A DNA stretch of 64,000 bases from Microglena sp. YARC (GCA_022414725.1 CM039464.1:59697501-59761500); one strand, 5' to 3'; shown: positions 1 to 12,800, counted from the first letter of the stretch. Numbers and translations are program-made. The notes: generated by a model from the letters alone, not told the origin.

Positions 1-125
1 AGGCCAAATGTTTGGGGTGCAGAGTTTGCCGGTATCAGCAGACACAGATGGAGAAAGACACAACTAATGTACAAAGAGACAGGTGGAACCCACTCAAGAG
101 GGCGTCAGAGGCCTAAGCATACATA
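1..125 (+). repeat. Array head segment, duplicated at 4536-4650
   Basis: The non-satellite start (TTTGGGGTGCAGAGTTTGC, then CAGCA, CAGATGGAGA, ACTAATGTACAA and CAGAGGCCTAA) recurs at about 4536-4650 with small indels. In both places it sits immediately before a tandem array, so this looks like an edge shared by two arrays. Function unknown. Confidence 0.8.
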
Positions 126-2905
126 CTCTATACCACACCGCACATACACACACATGTGGCTATCCATGCACAGCAAAGCACTTAGCACTGTGCACGCACA
201 TTCACACACATATGGCTATCCATTCACTGCACCAGCACTGCGCACGCACATACACACATAGCTGGCTATCCATGCACTGCCACACAGCACTGTGCATGCA
301 CATACACACACACATGTGGCTATCCATGCACAGCAACACAGCACTGCGCACGCACATACACACACCTCTGGCTATCCATGCACTACAAGATAACCACATG
401 CAAACACTTCTCCAAACACATTCAGCCAATCAAGCATGCACGCACAAAACAACTGCGCTACACATACATTGTCGCACAGCCATGTGCTAGTACATAACAC
501 ACACATCTGGCTATCCATGCACTACAAGACAACGCCCAATGCAAACATGAACAACACTCAAATACAAACACATGCACGCACAAAAACAATTTGCTATCCA
601 TGCACTGCCACACAGCACTATGCACGCACATACACATACACTCTGGCTATCCATGCACTGCCACACAACACTGTGCAGCGCATACACACACATATATAGC
701 TGGCTACCCATGCACTACCACACAGCACTGCGCACGCACATACACACATGTGGCTTTCCATGCACTGCACACAACACTGCGCACGCACATACGCACACAT
801 CTAGCTATCCATGCACTACAACACAACCCCATGCAAACACAAACACACTCAAATACACACGCACGCATGCACACACCAAACAAATTGCCATCCATGCACT
901 GCAACACAGCACTGTGCAAGCACATACACACACATCTGGCTATGCATGCACTGCAACACAGCACTGTGCATGCACATACACACACATCTAGCTATACATG
1001 CACTGCAACCACAGCACTGTGCACGCACACACACACACATCTGGCTATCCATGCACTACAAGATAACCACATGCAAACACAAACACATTCAGCCAATCAA
1101 GCATGCACACACAAAACAACTGGCTACACATACATTGCTGCACGGCCATGTTTTTTAGAACGTACACACACATCTGGCTATCCATGCACTACAGAGACAA
1201 CCCCATGCAAACATGAACACACTCAAATACAAAACACATGCACGCACAAAACAATTTGCTATCCATGCATTGCCACACAGCACTGTGCACGCACTTACAC
1301 ACACATGTGGCTATCCATGCACTGCCACACAAAACTGTGCATGCACATACACACACATAGATGGCTATCCATGCACTACCACACAGCACTGCGCACGCAC
1401 ATACACACACATTTGGCTATCGATACACTGCCAAACAGCACTGCGCACGCACATGCACACACATGTGGCTATACATGCACTGCCACACAGCACCGCGTAA
1501 GTACTTACACACACATCTGGCTATCCATGCATTGCCACACAGCACTATGCACGTACATACACACACATCTGGCAAACCATGCACTACAAGACAACCACTT
1601 GCAAACACAAACACATTCAGCCAATCAAGCATGCACGCACAAAACAACTGGCTTCACTTACACTGCCGCACAGCCATGTGCTAGTACATTCGCACACATC
1701 TGGCTATCCATGCACTACACGACAACCCCATGTAAACACAAACACACTCAAATACACAGGCATGCACGCACAAAACAAATTGCCATCCAACCACTGCCAC
1801 ACAGAACTGTGCACGCACATACACACACCTCTGGCTATGCATGCACCACAAGACAACCACATGCAAACACAAACACATTCAGCCAATCAAGCATGCACAC
1901 ACAAAACAACTGGCTACACAGACATTGACGCACTGTTATGTGCTTGTACATACACACACATCTGGCTGTCCATGCACTATAAGACAACCCCATGCAACAC
2001 AAACACACTCAAATACACGGATATGCAATACAAATTAATATCCATGCACTTCCACACAGCACTGTGCACGCACATACACACACATCTGGCTATCCATGCA
2101 CTACCACACAGCACTGTGCACGCACATACACAAACATCTGGCTATCCATGCACTGCAACACAGCACTGTGCATGCACAAATTAACACATCTGGCTATCCA
2201 TGCACTGCCACACAGCACTGTGCACGCACATATGCACACATCTGGCTATCCATTCAATACAAGACAAATCCATGCACACACACAAACACACCCAGACACT
2301 CACGCATGCAAACACACAAACGAACAACTGGTTGCACATGCACTGCCAAACCGCACTGTTCATACCAAATACACACACCTGGCCATCCATGCACTATAAG
2401 ACAACCTTAGGCACATGCACACACATCTGGCTACACATGCACTGCCACACAGACCTGTTTCCGTACACAGTTACACACACCTGGTCATCCATGCACTACA
2501 AGACAATCCATGGACAAACACAACCCAATCAGACACTCACGCACACACACACCAGGCCATCCATGCACTACAAGACAACCCCATGCACACATTCACACAT
2601 ACCCAGACACTCACACACGCACACACAAGGGGCTACGCATGCACTGCCACACCGTCCTACTTACATACACACACCTGGCCATCCCCATGCACTAAAAGAC
2701 AATCCCATTGACACAAACAACACACTCAGGCACTCACCCACACACACTGGCTATCCATGCACTACACCATGCACTCACACACACTGGCTATCCATTCACT
2801 ACCCCATGCACACACACAAACACACTCAGACACACCTTGAACACACACATAACTGGCTATCCAACTGCAGCACAACCCAAACACAACTACTGAAGCACGA
2901 ATAAA
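1..2905. repeat. CA-rich ~52-bp minisatellite array
   Basis: Degenerate tandem units built on CTGGCTATCCATGCACT, followed by a CACAGCACTGTGCACGCACA stretch and a CA-rich spacer, fill almost the whole interval. Unit length is near 50-55 bp. A second unit type with AGCCAATCAAGCATGCA recurs about every 500 bp, which suggests a higher-order repeat. Open frames exist on both strands, but they simply translate the repeat (His/Thr-rich or Cys/Val-rich), so no gene is called. Confidence 0.9.
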
Positions 2906-2983
2906 TATCACGCACTACAACACCACATAACACGTCACCAATCATCTTCTCATTAACACCATCAGTACTAACAATCTCACCAT
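2311..2983 (+). repeat. ~675-bp segmental duplication, copy 1
   Basis: Nearly base-for-base the same as 6961-7636, with only scattered substitutions. It includes the end of the CA-rich array and the unique tail with ATCATCTTCTCATTAACACC. The two copies flank the pentamer satellite region in the same orientation. Confidence 0.92.
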
Positions 2984-3039
2984 GACCATCATCATCACTC
3001 CTACAATTAGAATCATCTATTTCACAACCATCACTCCAT

Positions 3040-3290
3040 ACTATACCAATGTACCATGCATGTAGGTACACATCATACAATGCTATGCTACACCATGCCA
3101 TGCCCACTATTATACCATTGTACCATGCATGTTGGTATAAACCATAACATGCAGTGCTATGCTGCACCAGGCCATACCATACTAATCTACCATTGTACCA
3201 TGCATGTAGGTATAAACCATTCAATGTCATGCTATTCTGCACCATGCAGTACCATACCAAATTTACCATGCAGGTAGAGCAAGGGGTCGT
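3040..3290 (+). repeat. ACCATGCATGTAGGTATAAACC array (short)
   Basis: About three units of roughly 70-80 bp carrying TACCATGCATGTAGGTA followed by an AACCATACCATGC-like stretch. The same unit type forms a longer array at 4665-5185. No coding signal seen. Confidence 0.8.
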
Positions 3291-3449
3291 AGCATGATCC
3301 TTCCCATGTTGTCTCAGCTGCATGCGAAGCAGGGAACCGCGCGCGCTTAATGAGGCGATGGGCGACTATCAGAGTTGAACTGAGGGGGGCATCAAGAATT
3401 GCGAAGAATTGGTTCAAAGACTAGTCCTCAATCAAAAAAATTGTAATTT

Positions 3450-3500
3450 TTTCATTCGGGTATAAAGGGCGCCTGGAGGCGCGTCCCGAATGAAAATGTT
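3450..3500. repeat. CATTCGGG inverted repeat
   Basis: TTTTTTCATTCGGG is followed within 30 bp by its inverse CCCGAATGAAAA, with a GGCGCCTGGAGGCGC core. The same core in opposite orientation ends the interval at 7637-7972. It may be a deletion derivative of a small inverted-repeat element. Confidence 0.55.
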
Positions 3501-3900
3501 TGAAATAATCTGTATTTAATTAAAATGTTAATTGTATAATTTTATTATAGTATAATTGTTAATTAAATAAATAAATTGTATTAATTAATGAATAATAAGA
3601 TAACAATGAATTCATCAAATTATGTTAAACTGTTTAATTAATTATAAGTTATTAATTAATTGATTAATCAACTAATTAATTAAATTATATTTAATTAATT
3701 ATCAATTAAATTTAATTGTATGAATTAGTTAATGAATGAATGAATTAATTAAAATTGATTTAATTAATTTGATAGAATCAAAATCGTGTTGCATATACTT
3801 GAATTGAATGCATTTAATTGATTTGAATTGTATTCATTTGAATTCAATATATTTGGATTTTGTTGAATTGAATCGATGGATGTAGCTTCATTTACTACGA
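3500..3900. other. AT-rich spacer
   Basis: Very AT-rich stretch made mostly of TAATTAATTAA-like and GAATTGAATT-like words. No gene, RNA or clear repeat boundary seen. The stretch from 3900 to 4390 also shows nothing recognisable. Confidence 0.7.
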
Positions 3901-4389
3901 CAATTGACATTTTGTAGGGTTGTTAAATTTGAAGGAGTATTAAACGTGCCTGGACTGTCTTGTAGATGGGATTTATTTGCAAGCAGTTGATGCACAGGAA
4001 ATGTAACCAATTAGAGGTATAGTTGAATTTGTTCGGTCAGCCGCATACAAGCTTGATGTGGCTTCATTCCCCACATTTAGGGCAATTCATTCGGGACCCC
4101 AAGACACAAGCCGCTTGTTGCCTTATACAACATCGTATTACGATTTTGCAGTGTGATTTGCGGTCGGACACGTGTTTTGCCAATGAGGTTAGAGTCGGCT
4201 GGGCATGTCCCTAGCGTGCGCAGGATTGAACACATAGTCTCGACAGCCTGGACACGTGGCATCTGAATTATGGTCAACCGCTGGCATTCAAACCACTAAG
4301 CAACTAAACCCTGAACACATTAGAAGTCACGCGCAGGACATGGGGCAAATAGTCGAGAAATAGTTGATATGCAGAATGCGAGAAAGTGA

Positions 4390-4530
4390 GAGGAGGAAGG
4401 CTGGGAGTTTCCAAAGTAGTGGAGTAAGTAGGTCCTCCTAGCAGAATAAGCTACACAACATTTAAAAACTTTTGAGAAGGATCATGACCGCTGCAATGCT
4501 GATATCTCTAGTCATGCGCACTCCAACTAC
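4390..4530 (-). repeat. Dispersed repeat, inverted match to 50855-50975
   Basis: The reverse complement carries AGTTGGAGTGCGCATGACTA, then CAGCATTGCAGC and CTTCTCAAAAGTT. The same order is found on the plus strand at 50855-50975. This is an unclassified interspersed repeat. Confidence 0.7.
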
Positions 4531-4664
4531 GAGCCAACTGTTTGGGTGCAGAGTTTGCTGGGATCAGCAGCACAGATGGAGAGAGACAAACTAATGTACA
4601 ATGAGACACGTGGAACCTAGGGGGGTCATCAGAGGCCTAAAGCATACATACAACATATATATAA

Positions 4665-5185
4665 TATATATAAACCATGACATGCCATGCTATGCTGCAC
4701 CATGCCATGCCATACCAATATACTATGCAGGTAGGTACAAACCATACCATGCTATGCCACACCATGCCTTACCACACCATTAGACATTGTATCATGCATG
4801 CTGGAATACACCATACCATGCCATGCTATACTACACCATGCCATAGCACACCCTACTACCATGCTAACATGCATGTAGGTTTAAACCATACCATGCCATG
4901 CTACACCATGCCATACCACACCAATATACCTTTGTATCATGCATGTTGGTATAACCCATAACATGCCATGCTACGCTGAACCATGAGAGACCATACCAAT
5001 ATACCATGCTATGCCACACCATGTTATACGACAACATACTACCAAGTTACCATGCATGTAGGTATAAACCATAACATGCCATGCTACGCTGCACCATGTT
5101 ATATCATATCAATAAACCATGCATGTAGGTACAAATCATACCATTCTATGCTACCCCATACCATATGACACCATTATGTGTGGTG
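4665..5185 (+). repeat. ACCATGCCATGC tandem array
   Basis: Tandem units of roughly 70-90 bp with CATGCATGTAGGTATAAACC and runs of ATACCATGCCATGCTA. It is related to the short array at 3040-3290 and grades into GTGT-rich satellite at about 5185. Confidence 0.85.
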
Positions 5186-5189
5186 TGAT

Positions 5190-6956
5190 GTGGTAGGTTG
5201 AGGTGTGTTTTGGTGTGTTTTGGTGTGATTTGGTGTGTTTTGGTGCGTTGTGTTGTGTTGTGAAGTGTTGTGAGTTCCGTTGTGGTGTTCTGATTTGTGT
5301 TGTGTGTTGTGTTGTGGCATGTCGTGTTGTGTCGTGTCATGTGGTGTGGTGTGGTGTGGTGTGGTGTGGTGTGGTGTGGTGTGGTGTGGTGTGGTGTAGT
5401 GTAGTGTGGTGTGGTGTGGTGTGGTGTGATGAGGTATGGTGTGGTGTGGTGTGGTGTGGTGTGGTGTGGTGTGGTGTGGTGTGGTGTGGTGTAATGAGGT
5501 GAGGCGTGGTGTGGTGTGGTGTGGTGTGGTGTGGTGTGGTGTGGTGTGGTGTGGTGTGGTGTGGTGTGGTGTGGTGTGGTGTGGTGTGGTGTGGTGTGGT
5601 GTGGTGTGGTGTGGCGTGGCGTATCATGCCGTGTTGTTTTGTGTCGATTTGTGTTGTGGTATGGTGTAGTGCGGTGTGGTGTGGTGAGGCGTGGTGTGGC
5701 CAGGTGTAGGCTGTGTGGTGTGGTAAGGTGTGGTGTGGTGTGGTGTGGTGTGGTGTGGTGTGGTGTGTGTGTGTGGTGTGGTGTGTGGTGTGGTGAGGTG
5801 AGGCGTGGGGGTGGTGTGGTGTGGTGTGGTGTGGTGTGGTGTGGTGAGGTGAGGTGTGGTGTGGTGTGGTGTGGTGTGGTGTGGTGTGGTGTGGTGTGGT
5901 GTGGTGTGGTGTGGTGTGGTGTGGTGTGGTGCGGCCTAGTATGGTGCAGTGTGGTGTGGTGTGGTGTGGTGTGGTGTGGTGTGGTGTGGTGTGGTTTGGT
6001 GTGGCGTGGCGTATCATGTCGTGTTGTTTTGTGTCGATTTGTGTCGTTTTGTGTCGTGGTGTGGTGTGGTGCGGAATGGTGTGTTGTGTTGTGTTGTGTT
6101 GTGTTGTGTTGTGTTGTGTTGAGGTGTGGTGAGGTGTGGTGAGGTGGGGTGTGTGGTGAGGTGTGGTGTGGTGAGGTGTGGTGTGGTAAGGTGTGGTGTG
6201 GTAAGGTGTGGTGTGGTGTGGTGTGGTGTGGTGTGGTGTGGTGTGGTGTGGTGTGGTATGGTGCGGTGCAGTGTGGTGTGGTGTGGTGTGGTGTGTGGTG
6301 TGGTGTGGTGTGGTGTGGTGTGGTGTGGTGTGGTGTGGTGTGGTGAGGTGTGGTGTGGTGTGGTGTGGTGTGGTGTGGTGTGGTGTGGTGTGGTGAGGCG
6401 TGGTGTGGCGAGGTGTAGGCTGTGTGGTGTGGTTAGATGTGGTGAAGTGTGGTGTGGTGTGGTGTGGTGTGTGGTGTGGTGTGGTGTGGTGTGGTGTGGT
6501 GTGGTGTGGTGTGGTGTGATGTGGTGTGGTGTGGTGTGGTGTGGTGTGGTGTGTGTGGTGTGGTGTGGTGTGGTGTGGTGAGGTGTGGTGTGGTGTGGTG
6601 TGGTGTGGTGTGGTGTGGTGTGGTGTGGTGTGGTGTGGTGTGGTGTGGTGTGGTGTGGTGTGGTGAGTTGTGGTGAGTTGTATTGTGCTGTGTTGTGTCG
6701 TTTTGTGTCCTTCGAGTCCTTTTGTGTTATTTTGTGTCCTTTTGTGGCGTTTATTTTGTGGTGCGGTGTCCTGTGGTGTGGTGATTTTTAGTGATTTGTG
6801 ATGAGTTGTAGTGAGTTGTGGTGAGTTATGGTGAGTTGTGTTGTTTTGTGTTTTGTTGTGTTGTGTTGTGTTGTGTCTTGTCATTTTGTGTCCTTTTGTG
6901 GCGTGTTATGTCGTGGTGTGGTGTGGTGTGGTGTGGTATGGTGTGGTGATTTGTGA
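5190..6956. repeat. GGTGT pentamer satellite
   Basis: About 1.7 kb of near-perfect GGTGT units, interrupted by islands such as GTATCATGTCGTGTTGTTTT that themselves recur around 5620, 6010 and 6690. The 515-codon frame on the minus strand is only translated repeat. The plus strand is G/T-only over long runs. Confidence 0.95.
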
Positions 6957-6960
6957 GGCC

Positions 6961-7636
6961 AAACACACAAACCAACAACTGGTTGCACATGCACTGCAAA
7001 ACAGCACAGTTCATACCAAATACACACACCTGGCCATCCATGCACTATAAGACAACCTTAGGCACATGCACACACATCTGGCTACACATGCACTGCCACA
7101 CAGATCTGTTTCCGTACACAGTTACACACACCTGGTCATCCATGCACTACAAGACAATCCATGGACAAACACAACCCAATCAGACACTCACGCACACACA
7201 CACCAGGCCATCCATGCACTACAAGACAACCCCATGCACACATTCACACATACCCAAACACTCACACACGCACACTCAAGGGGCTACGCATGCACTGCCA
7301 CACCGCCCTACTTACATACACACACACCTCGCCATCCCCATGCACTAAAAGACAATCCCATTGACACAAACAACACACTCAGGCACTCACCCACACACAC
7401 TGGCTATCCACGCACTACACCATGCACTCACACACACTGGCTATCCATTCACTACCCCATGCACACACTCAAACACACTCAGACACACCTTGAACACACA
7501 CATAACTGGCTATCCAACTGCAGCACAACCCAAACACAACTACTGAAGCACGAATAAATATCACGCACTACAACACCACATAACACGATCGCAATCATCT
7601 TCTCATTAACACCATCAGTACCAACAATCTCACCAT
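6961..7636 (+). repeat. ~675-bp segmental duplication, copy 2
   Basis: Second copy of 2311-2983. The left edge coincides with the end of the GGTGT satellite, and the right edge with the start of the CATTCGGG element. This suggests the satellite expanded, or was inserted, between duplicated flanks. Confidence 0.92.
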
Positions 7637-7972
7637 TTTTTTCATTCGGGTTTAGACCACAGGCTTGTACAGTAAGTGTGACACGTGCCGTTCGACTGAC
7701 TGTAATATCCTTGGTCTGGCTGACTGGACACGTGGGGGTGCTTCGTATTGATAGGGGCCTCGGGTCCAGGCCACAGGCTCCTACCATGAGTGTGGCACGA
7801 TTCTATCCAATTCATTCATTAATAAATCCATTCTAGTCAACTCCTTAATTCAATTCAATTCATTTATTCAATTCATTAATTCAATTCAATTCAATTCATT
7901 AATTCAATTCAATTCACAAATCAACATAGGAAACCGAAAAAACATTCGGGACCCGCCTCCAGGCGCCCATCG
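7637..7972. repeat. CATTCGGG inverted-repeat interval
   Basis: It begins TTTTTTCATTCGGG and ends with AAACATTCGGGACCCGCCTC, then CAGGCGCCC. The latter is nearly the reverse complement of the core at 3460-3490. The interior has AATTCAATTCATT repeats. It may be a small non-autonomous element, but no target-site duplication is evident. Confidence 0.4.
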
Positions 7973-7999
7973 TAGTAGTGTAGACCTAGAAGACATGAC

Positions 8000-8648
8000 T
8001 CGAAACATGTGGAAAACCGAACCAAAACTATGTTGTATTACATTACATATGTTTACCGGAGAATACAGTTATATGTATATCACAATCTATGCTACTATAT
8101 CTGTTATATTTAGTAAAAAACATCATCGGGAGGTATGGGCGGGCGAGTACAAAAATAATTCAACATAATTGTAGTCAAAGGCAAAGTGCACGCCGGGGGA
8201 GTGAGAGGGTGCCAAGTAGGGGGTGGCGGGCGCTGGTGGCTGGTACCATCAGAGTCCTTGTAGTCCTTGATATGCTGGTTTTATAAACAGAGCATGGTGG
8301 GGACCGTTCGTGGATGGGCTCCTTGTTAAGCCTGGTGTCTGGTGGGACATGTAGAGAGGGGTCTGTTTTTGCAGTGTGAAAGGCACTGAAATCGGCTTGA
8401 GCTTGAGCTGCAAGGGTGGTGGCTGAGAGCCACGAGGTATCAAACTCTGGCTTGTCCTCCTATTTGTTTTAGTTGTGAAAGGATTTTCACCCCAGGAGGT
8501 GGGTCTCCCGCCACAAACTAGCGACACCGAGGAATGCGAGGATACAGTTCAAATGGCGCTGCCACTCCTACAAAAGAGTGCGTGGGCGCACTTTGACCAA
8601 TTACACGGGGGCAAGGCCAGATAGATGATGTCTTGGTCAACTTGTGGT
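8000..8648. other. Downstream flank / 3' UTR of the beta-helix gene
   Basis: No convincing gene. The part nearest 8649 follows the stop codon of the minus-strand beta-helix gene and is probably its 3' untranslated region. TGTAA words occur on the minus strand near 8036-8050, but without an established organism I do not call them a polyadenylation signal. Confidence 0.4.
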
Positions 8649-9815
8649 TCAGAATTGTTCCCGGATTTTCACACTGCCCCCTAGCAACACAGGCTCCTGG
8701 TCGATTATACAGTTAACCAGCTCCAGCATAGCTTTCTCCACGATGGTGACGCAGCCATTGTTGTATGCATTGAGCGTACACTCGGTAAAGTGACCAGTGG
8801 CACCGGTAGTGGCCATGACTGCCTCTACCTCGTTCCCATTGCACAAGCACTTCAAAGCGATGGTGTCTCCCCCCTTCAGGGACATCCCGCTCACAGCATT
8901 GCAATTGAATTCAGAGCCTGAGGCGTGGACCTGGCCACCCTCAATCACTGACAAACCGCTTTTGCAGTTGTAGTCGAACATGCTGCTCTCAAACGTCACA
9001 CTAGTGTCAGTGCCGGCCACTCTTGCACCATGCTTCTTGTTCTTCACCATGTCCACGTCCGTCACCATGGCTACAGTGGCTGCAACTGGCCCGGCCTTGG
9101 CACTTGCAGCCTGGACAATCGGGCCAGACAGCCCGTTGTTGGCCAGTTGACATGAGGCGAACTCGACGTGTGCAGACTCCAATACAGCCACCCCACACTC
9201 CCTATTTTCACTAAACTGACAGCCGGTAGCCTTAGTCTTGGTGCCGCTGCCCTCCAGGGTCAAACCGTTGCCTCTGTTACCCATCACCTTGCATGTCAGT
9301 AACTGGCAAGAGGTCTGCCCTTGCACCTGGCCCGCATCCCTTTCCTCACCCTTAACCTCGCAATATTCAGTGGTGATGCTGGAGGTCTGGGTGGTCAGAA
9401 CCCTACCTTGAGGTGCCTCCTTAGTGCCTGTAGAGAAGGGGGTTTGGCCTACATCTGTGTAATTTCCAGCAACAGAGAAGGGAGACTTGCCTGCATCCCT
9501 GCCGATATAGCTCACAGGAAAAGATCCAGAAGAGGCGCCCGAGAGGTTGGTGCTTGTGGTGATGTTGGTGTTGCTGTTGGTGCCGCTGTTGGTGTTAGAC
9601 TTTTGAGTCAACAAGTTGTTGTTGTTGAGGTACTTTCGTGCCAACCGGCTGGAAGCGGTGCGTCGCTCGCTTACATGGCCCACATCATTATCCTTACCCT
9701 TAACACCAGAGGGTTCAAAGGTACCAAAAAGTAGACTGCTCCCCATACGATCTATCCAGCTAGACCCAGTGGGACGATTGCTCATGAGCAAACCGCCAAA
9801 GGCGTTGTCTGCCAC
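8649..9815 (-). CDS. Exon 9, terminal beta-helix exon
   Basis: Acceptor CACCCTCACAG. It is open for 388 codons to TGA. The first ~110 residues are Ser/Asn/Thr-rich linker. The rest are rungs such as GCQFSENRECGVAVLESAHV and CKSGLSVIEGGQVHASGSEF. The 5' edge of this exon has seven decayed copies in the preceding intron. Confidence 0.85.
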   Translation of the reverse strand: MADNAFGGLLMSNRPTGSSWIDRMGSSLLFGTFEPSGVKGKDNDVGHVSERRTASSRLARKYLNNNNLLTQKSNTNSGTNSNTNITTSTNLSGASSGSFPVSYIGRDAGKSPFSVAGNYTDVGQTPFSTGTKEAPQGRVLTTQTSSITTEYCEVKGEERDAGQVQGQTSCQLLTCKVMGNRGNGLTLEGSGTKTKATGCQFSENRECGVAVLESAHVEFASCQLANNGLSGPIVQAASAKAGPVAATVAMVTDVDMVKNKKHGARVAGTDTSVTFESSMFDYNCKSGLSVIEGGQVHASGSEFNCNAVSGMSLKGGDTIALKCLCNGNEVEAVMATTGATGHFTECTLNAYNNGCVTIVEKAMLELVNCIIDQEPVLLGGSVKIREQF

Positions 9816-12800
9816 CTGTGAGGGTGGTGTGGGTTGGCGTATTGGGGATGGGTTGAGTTGGGTTGGTGTTTCGCGGTTCGGTTGAGTTGGGTTGATGTTG
9901 GGGGGTTGGGTTGAGTTGGGTTGGTGTTTGGGATTGGGTTGAATTTGGTTGGTGTTTGGTGGTTGGGTTGAGTTGGGTTGGTGTTTCGCGGTTCGGTTGA
10001 GTTGGGTTGATCTTGGGGGTTGGGTTGAGTTGGGTTGGTGTTTGGGATTGGGTTGAGTTTGGTTGGTGTTTGGTGGTTGGGTTGAGTTGGGTTGGTGTTT
10101 GGGCTTGGGTTGAGTTGGTTTGGTGAGGGTTGGTGTTTAGGGCTTGGGTTGATGTTTGGAGTTTGGGTCGATGTGGGTCGATTGCTCATGAGGCATTGCC
10201 CGCCACTCATAGCTAAGTGATTTGATGTGGTTTGGTGTCTGGAGTTTGAGTTGATGAGTTGTATTGGTGTGGGTTGGCGGGTTGCTGTTGTTTGACTAGT
10301 TGATAATGAGCACACTACCTGAGGCATGGCTTGCCACATGTGAGGTTGGTGTGGGTAGTTATGGATTGGTGTGGGTTGGTTTTTGGCTGGTGTTTGGGGG
10401 TTGGCCTGATTTGGGTAGGTGTGATTTGCTGTTTCGGAGTTGGGCTGGCGTGGGTTGGTGGTTTGGGGTTGGGTTGAGTTGGGTTGGTATGGGTTGGTAT
10501 GCATTGGTGCTTGGGGAGGTGATTGAGGGGGGATGATGTGAGTTTGTGTGGGTTAGTGTTTGGGGGTCGGGTTGGTGTGGGTTTGGTGTGCGTTGGTGTT
10601 TGTTGGGATGTTGGTCTGGTGTGGGTTGGTGTTTGGGGGTTGGGTTGGTGTGGGTTGGTGAGGGTTGATGTTTGAGGTTTGGCTGAGTTGGGTTGGTATG
10701 GGTTGGTTCTTGGGGGTGGGGTTGATGAGGGATGGTGTGGGTTGGTGTGATTTTGCTTTTGGGGGTTGGGTTGGTGTGGGTTTGGTGTGCGTTGGTGTTT
10801 GGGGGTTCGCCTGAGGTGGGTTGGTGTGGGTTGATGTTTGGGGTTATACTGAGTTGGGTTGGTATGGGTTGGTGCTTGGGGGTTGGGTTGGTGAGGGTTG
10901 GTGTGGGTTGGTGCGGATTTGTGTTTGGGGGTTGGGTTAGTGTGGGTTTGGTGTGCGGTGGTGTTTGGGGGTTCGCCTGAGGTGGGTTTGTGTGGGTTTG
11001 TGTCTGGGGGTTGGGTTTGGTGAGGGTTGATGTGGGTTGGTGTGGGTCGGTGTTTGGGGGTCGGATTAATTTGGGTTTGGTATGCGTTGGTGTTTAAGGG
11101 TTTGACCGAGGTGGGTTGGTGTTTGAGGGTTCGTTTGTTGTGGATTGTTGTTTGGGGTTTGGGTTGTTGTGGGTTGTTGTTTGGGGGTTGGGTTGGTGAG
11201 GGTTGATGTGGGTTGTTGTGGGTTGGTGTGGGTTGGTGTTTGCGGATCAGATTGGTGTTGGTTAGGTGTGCGTTGGTGTTTGGGGGTTGGCCTGAGGTGG
11301 GTTGGTGTGGGTTGGTGTTAGGTGTTTGGGTGGTGTGGGTTGTTTTTTGGGGGTTGAAATGAGTTGGGTTGGTGTGGGTTGTTGTTTGGCGCTTTGGTTT
11401 GTGTGGGTTTGTGTTTGGGGTTTGTGTTTATGTGGGTTTGTGTTTGGGGTTTGTGTTTATGTGGGTTTGTGTTTGGAGGTTGGTTTATTTGAGTTGAGTT
11501 TGTGTTTGGAGGTTGGTCTGAGTTGGGTTGGCGTGGGTTGGTGTGGTTTAGTGTTTGGAGGATGGGTTGGTTTGGGTCAATTATTCATGAGTAGACTACC
11601 AAAGGCGTTGCCTTACACCTGTGAGGTTGGAGTGGGTTGGTGTGAATTGCCGTTTGGGGGTTGGGTTGATTTGGTTTGTGAGGCTTTTGTGTTTGGGGGG
11701 TTGCCTGAGGTGGGCTGGTGTGGGTTGGTGTTTGGGGGTTGAGTTGGTGTGAGTTGGTGTTCGGGGTTTAGGTTGGTGTGGGTTGTTATGCGTTGGCATT
11801 CAAGGGTTGGGTGGGTTTGGGTTTAATGTGGGAGGGTGTGGGATGGTGTGGGCTGGTGTTCGAGGGTTGTGTTGGTGAGGGTTGGTGGGATGGTGTTGGT
11901 CATTCGCTCATGAGCACACTACTAGTGGCGTTGCTTGCCACCAATGTGGATTGGTGTGGGTTGGAAGGGTTGGTATTTGTGTGTTGGATTGAGGTGGGCT
12001 GTTGTTTGGGGTTTGGGTTGGAGAGTTGGTGTTGGTTGATTGCTCATGAGCACACTGCCAAAGGCGTTGCCTGCCAACTGTGAGGGTGGGTTGGTGTGGG
12101 TTAGTGTAGGTTCGAGTTTGTTCAGTTTGTTCAGGTTGGTGCGGGTTGGTGTGGGTTGGTGTTTGGAGGTTGGGTTGGTGTGGGTCGATTGCCCATGAGT
12201 ACTTTGCCAATGGCGTTACCTGCCTTATGTGAGGTTGGTGATGATTGGTGTGGGCTGGTGCGGTTAGTGTGGGTTGTTTTCGGGGTTGGGTTGAGTTGGG
12301 TTGGTGGGTTAGTGTATAGGGGGTTGGGTTGAGTTGGGTTGGTGTAGGTTGGTGTTTCGGGGTTGGCTTGAGTTGGGTTGAGTTGGGTTGATTGCTCATC
12401 AGCACACTGCCAGAGGCGTTGCCTGCCACCTGTGAGGGGGGTGCATGTAGACAGGGTTTTTGTGCGTTCCCCCCCCTCCCCCCCCCCCCCCCCCCCCCCC
12501 CGAATTAAACAACATTATAATTTGTGAAGAGGGATCATCCACACAAAATGTTCGCCTGTTAGTCAGTTATTTAGTTACAACAATTTTCAGGTTTCATGAA
12601 AAAACAAAGCAAAACGTGTGCATTATGACAGATATAAAACAATGATCAGACTTACTTGTACAATTCAGATTATAATGACAGCATATATGAGCATCGCAAT
12701 TCGCAAAAGGAGCTCTTTTGGGGCCATATAGTACAACAATTTCCAGTTTTCATGAAAAATAAGCAAAAAGTGTGCATTATGACAGATATACTACAATTAT

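Noticed and set aside
1..2905. Regularly spaced repeats suggesting a CRISPR-like array
   Set aside because: The spacers are themselves repeats, the units are degenerate, and the genome is eukaryotic. It is a minisatellite.
5337..6884. 515-codon open frame on the minus strand
   Set aside because: It is the translated GGTGT satellite (HHTTP repeats). There is no non-repeat content and no start or splice context.
8036..8050. TGTAA words as a green-algal polyadenylation signal
   Set aside because: About 600 bp past the stop codon, and not found at comparable positions after the GT34 or exostosin genes.
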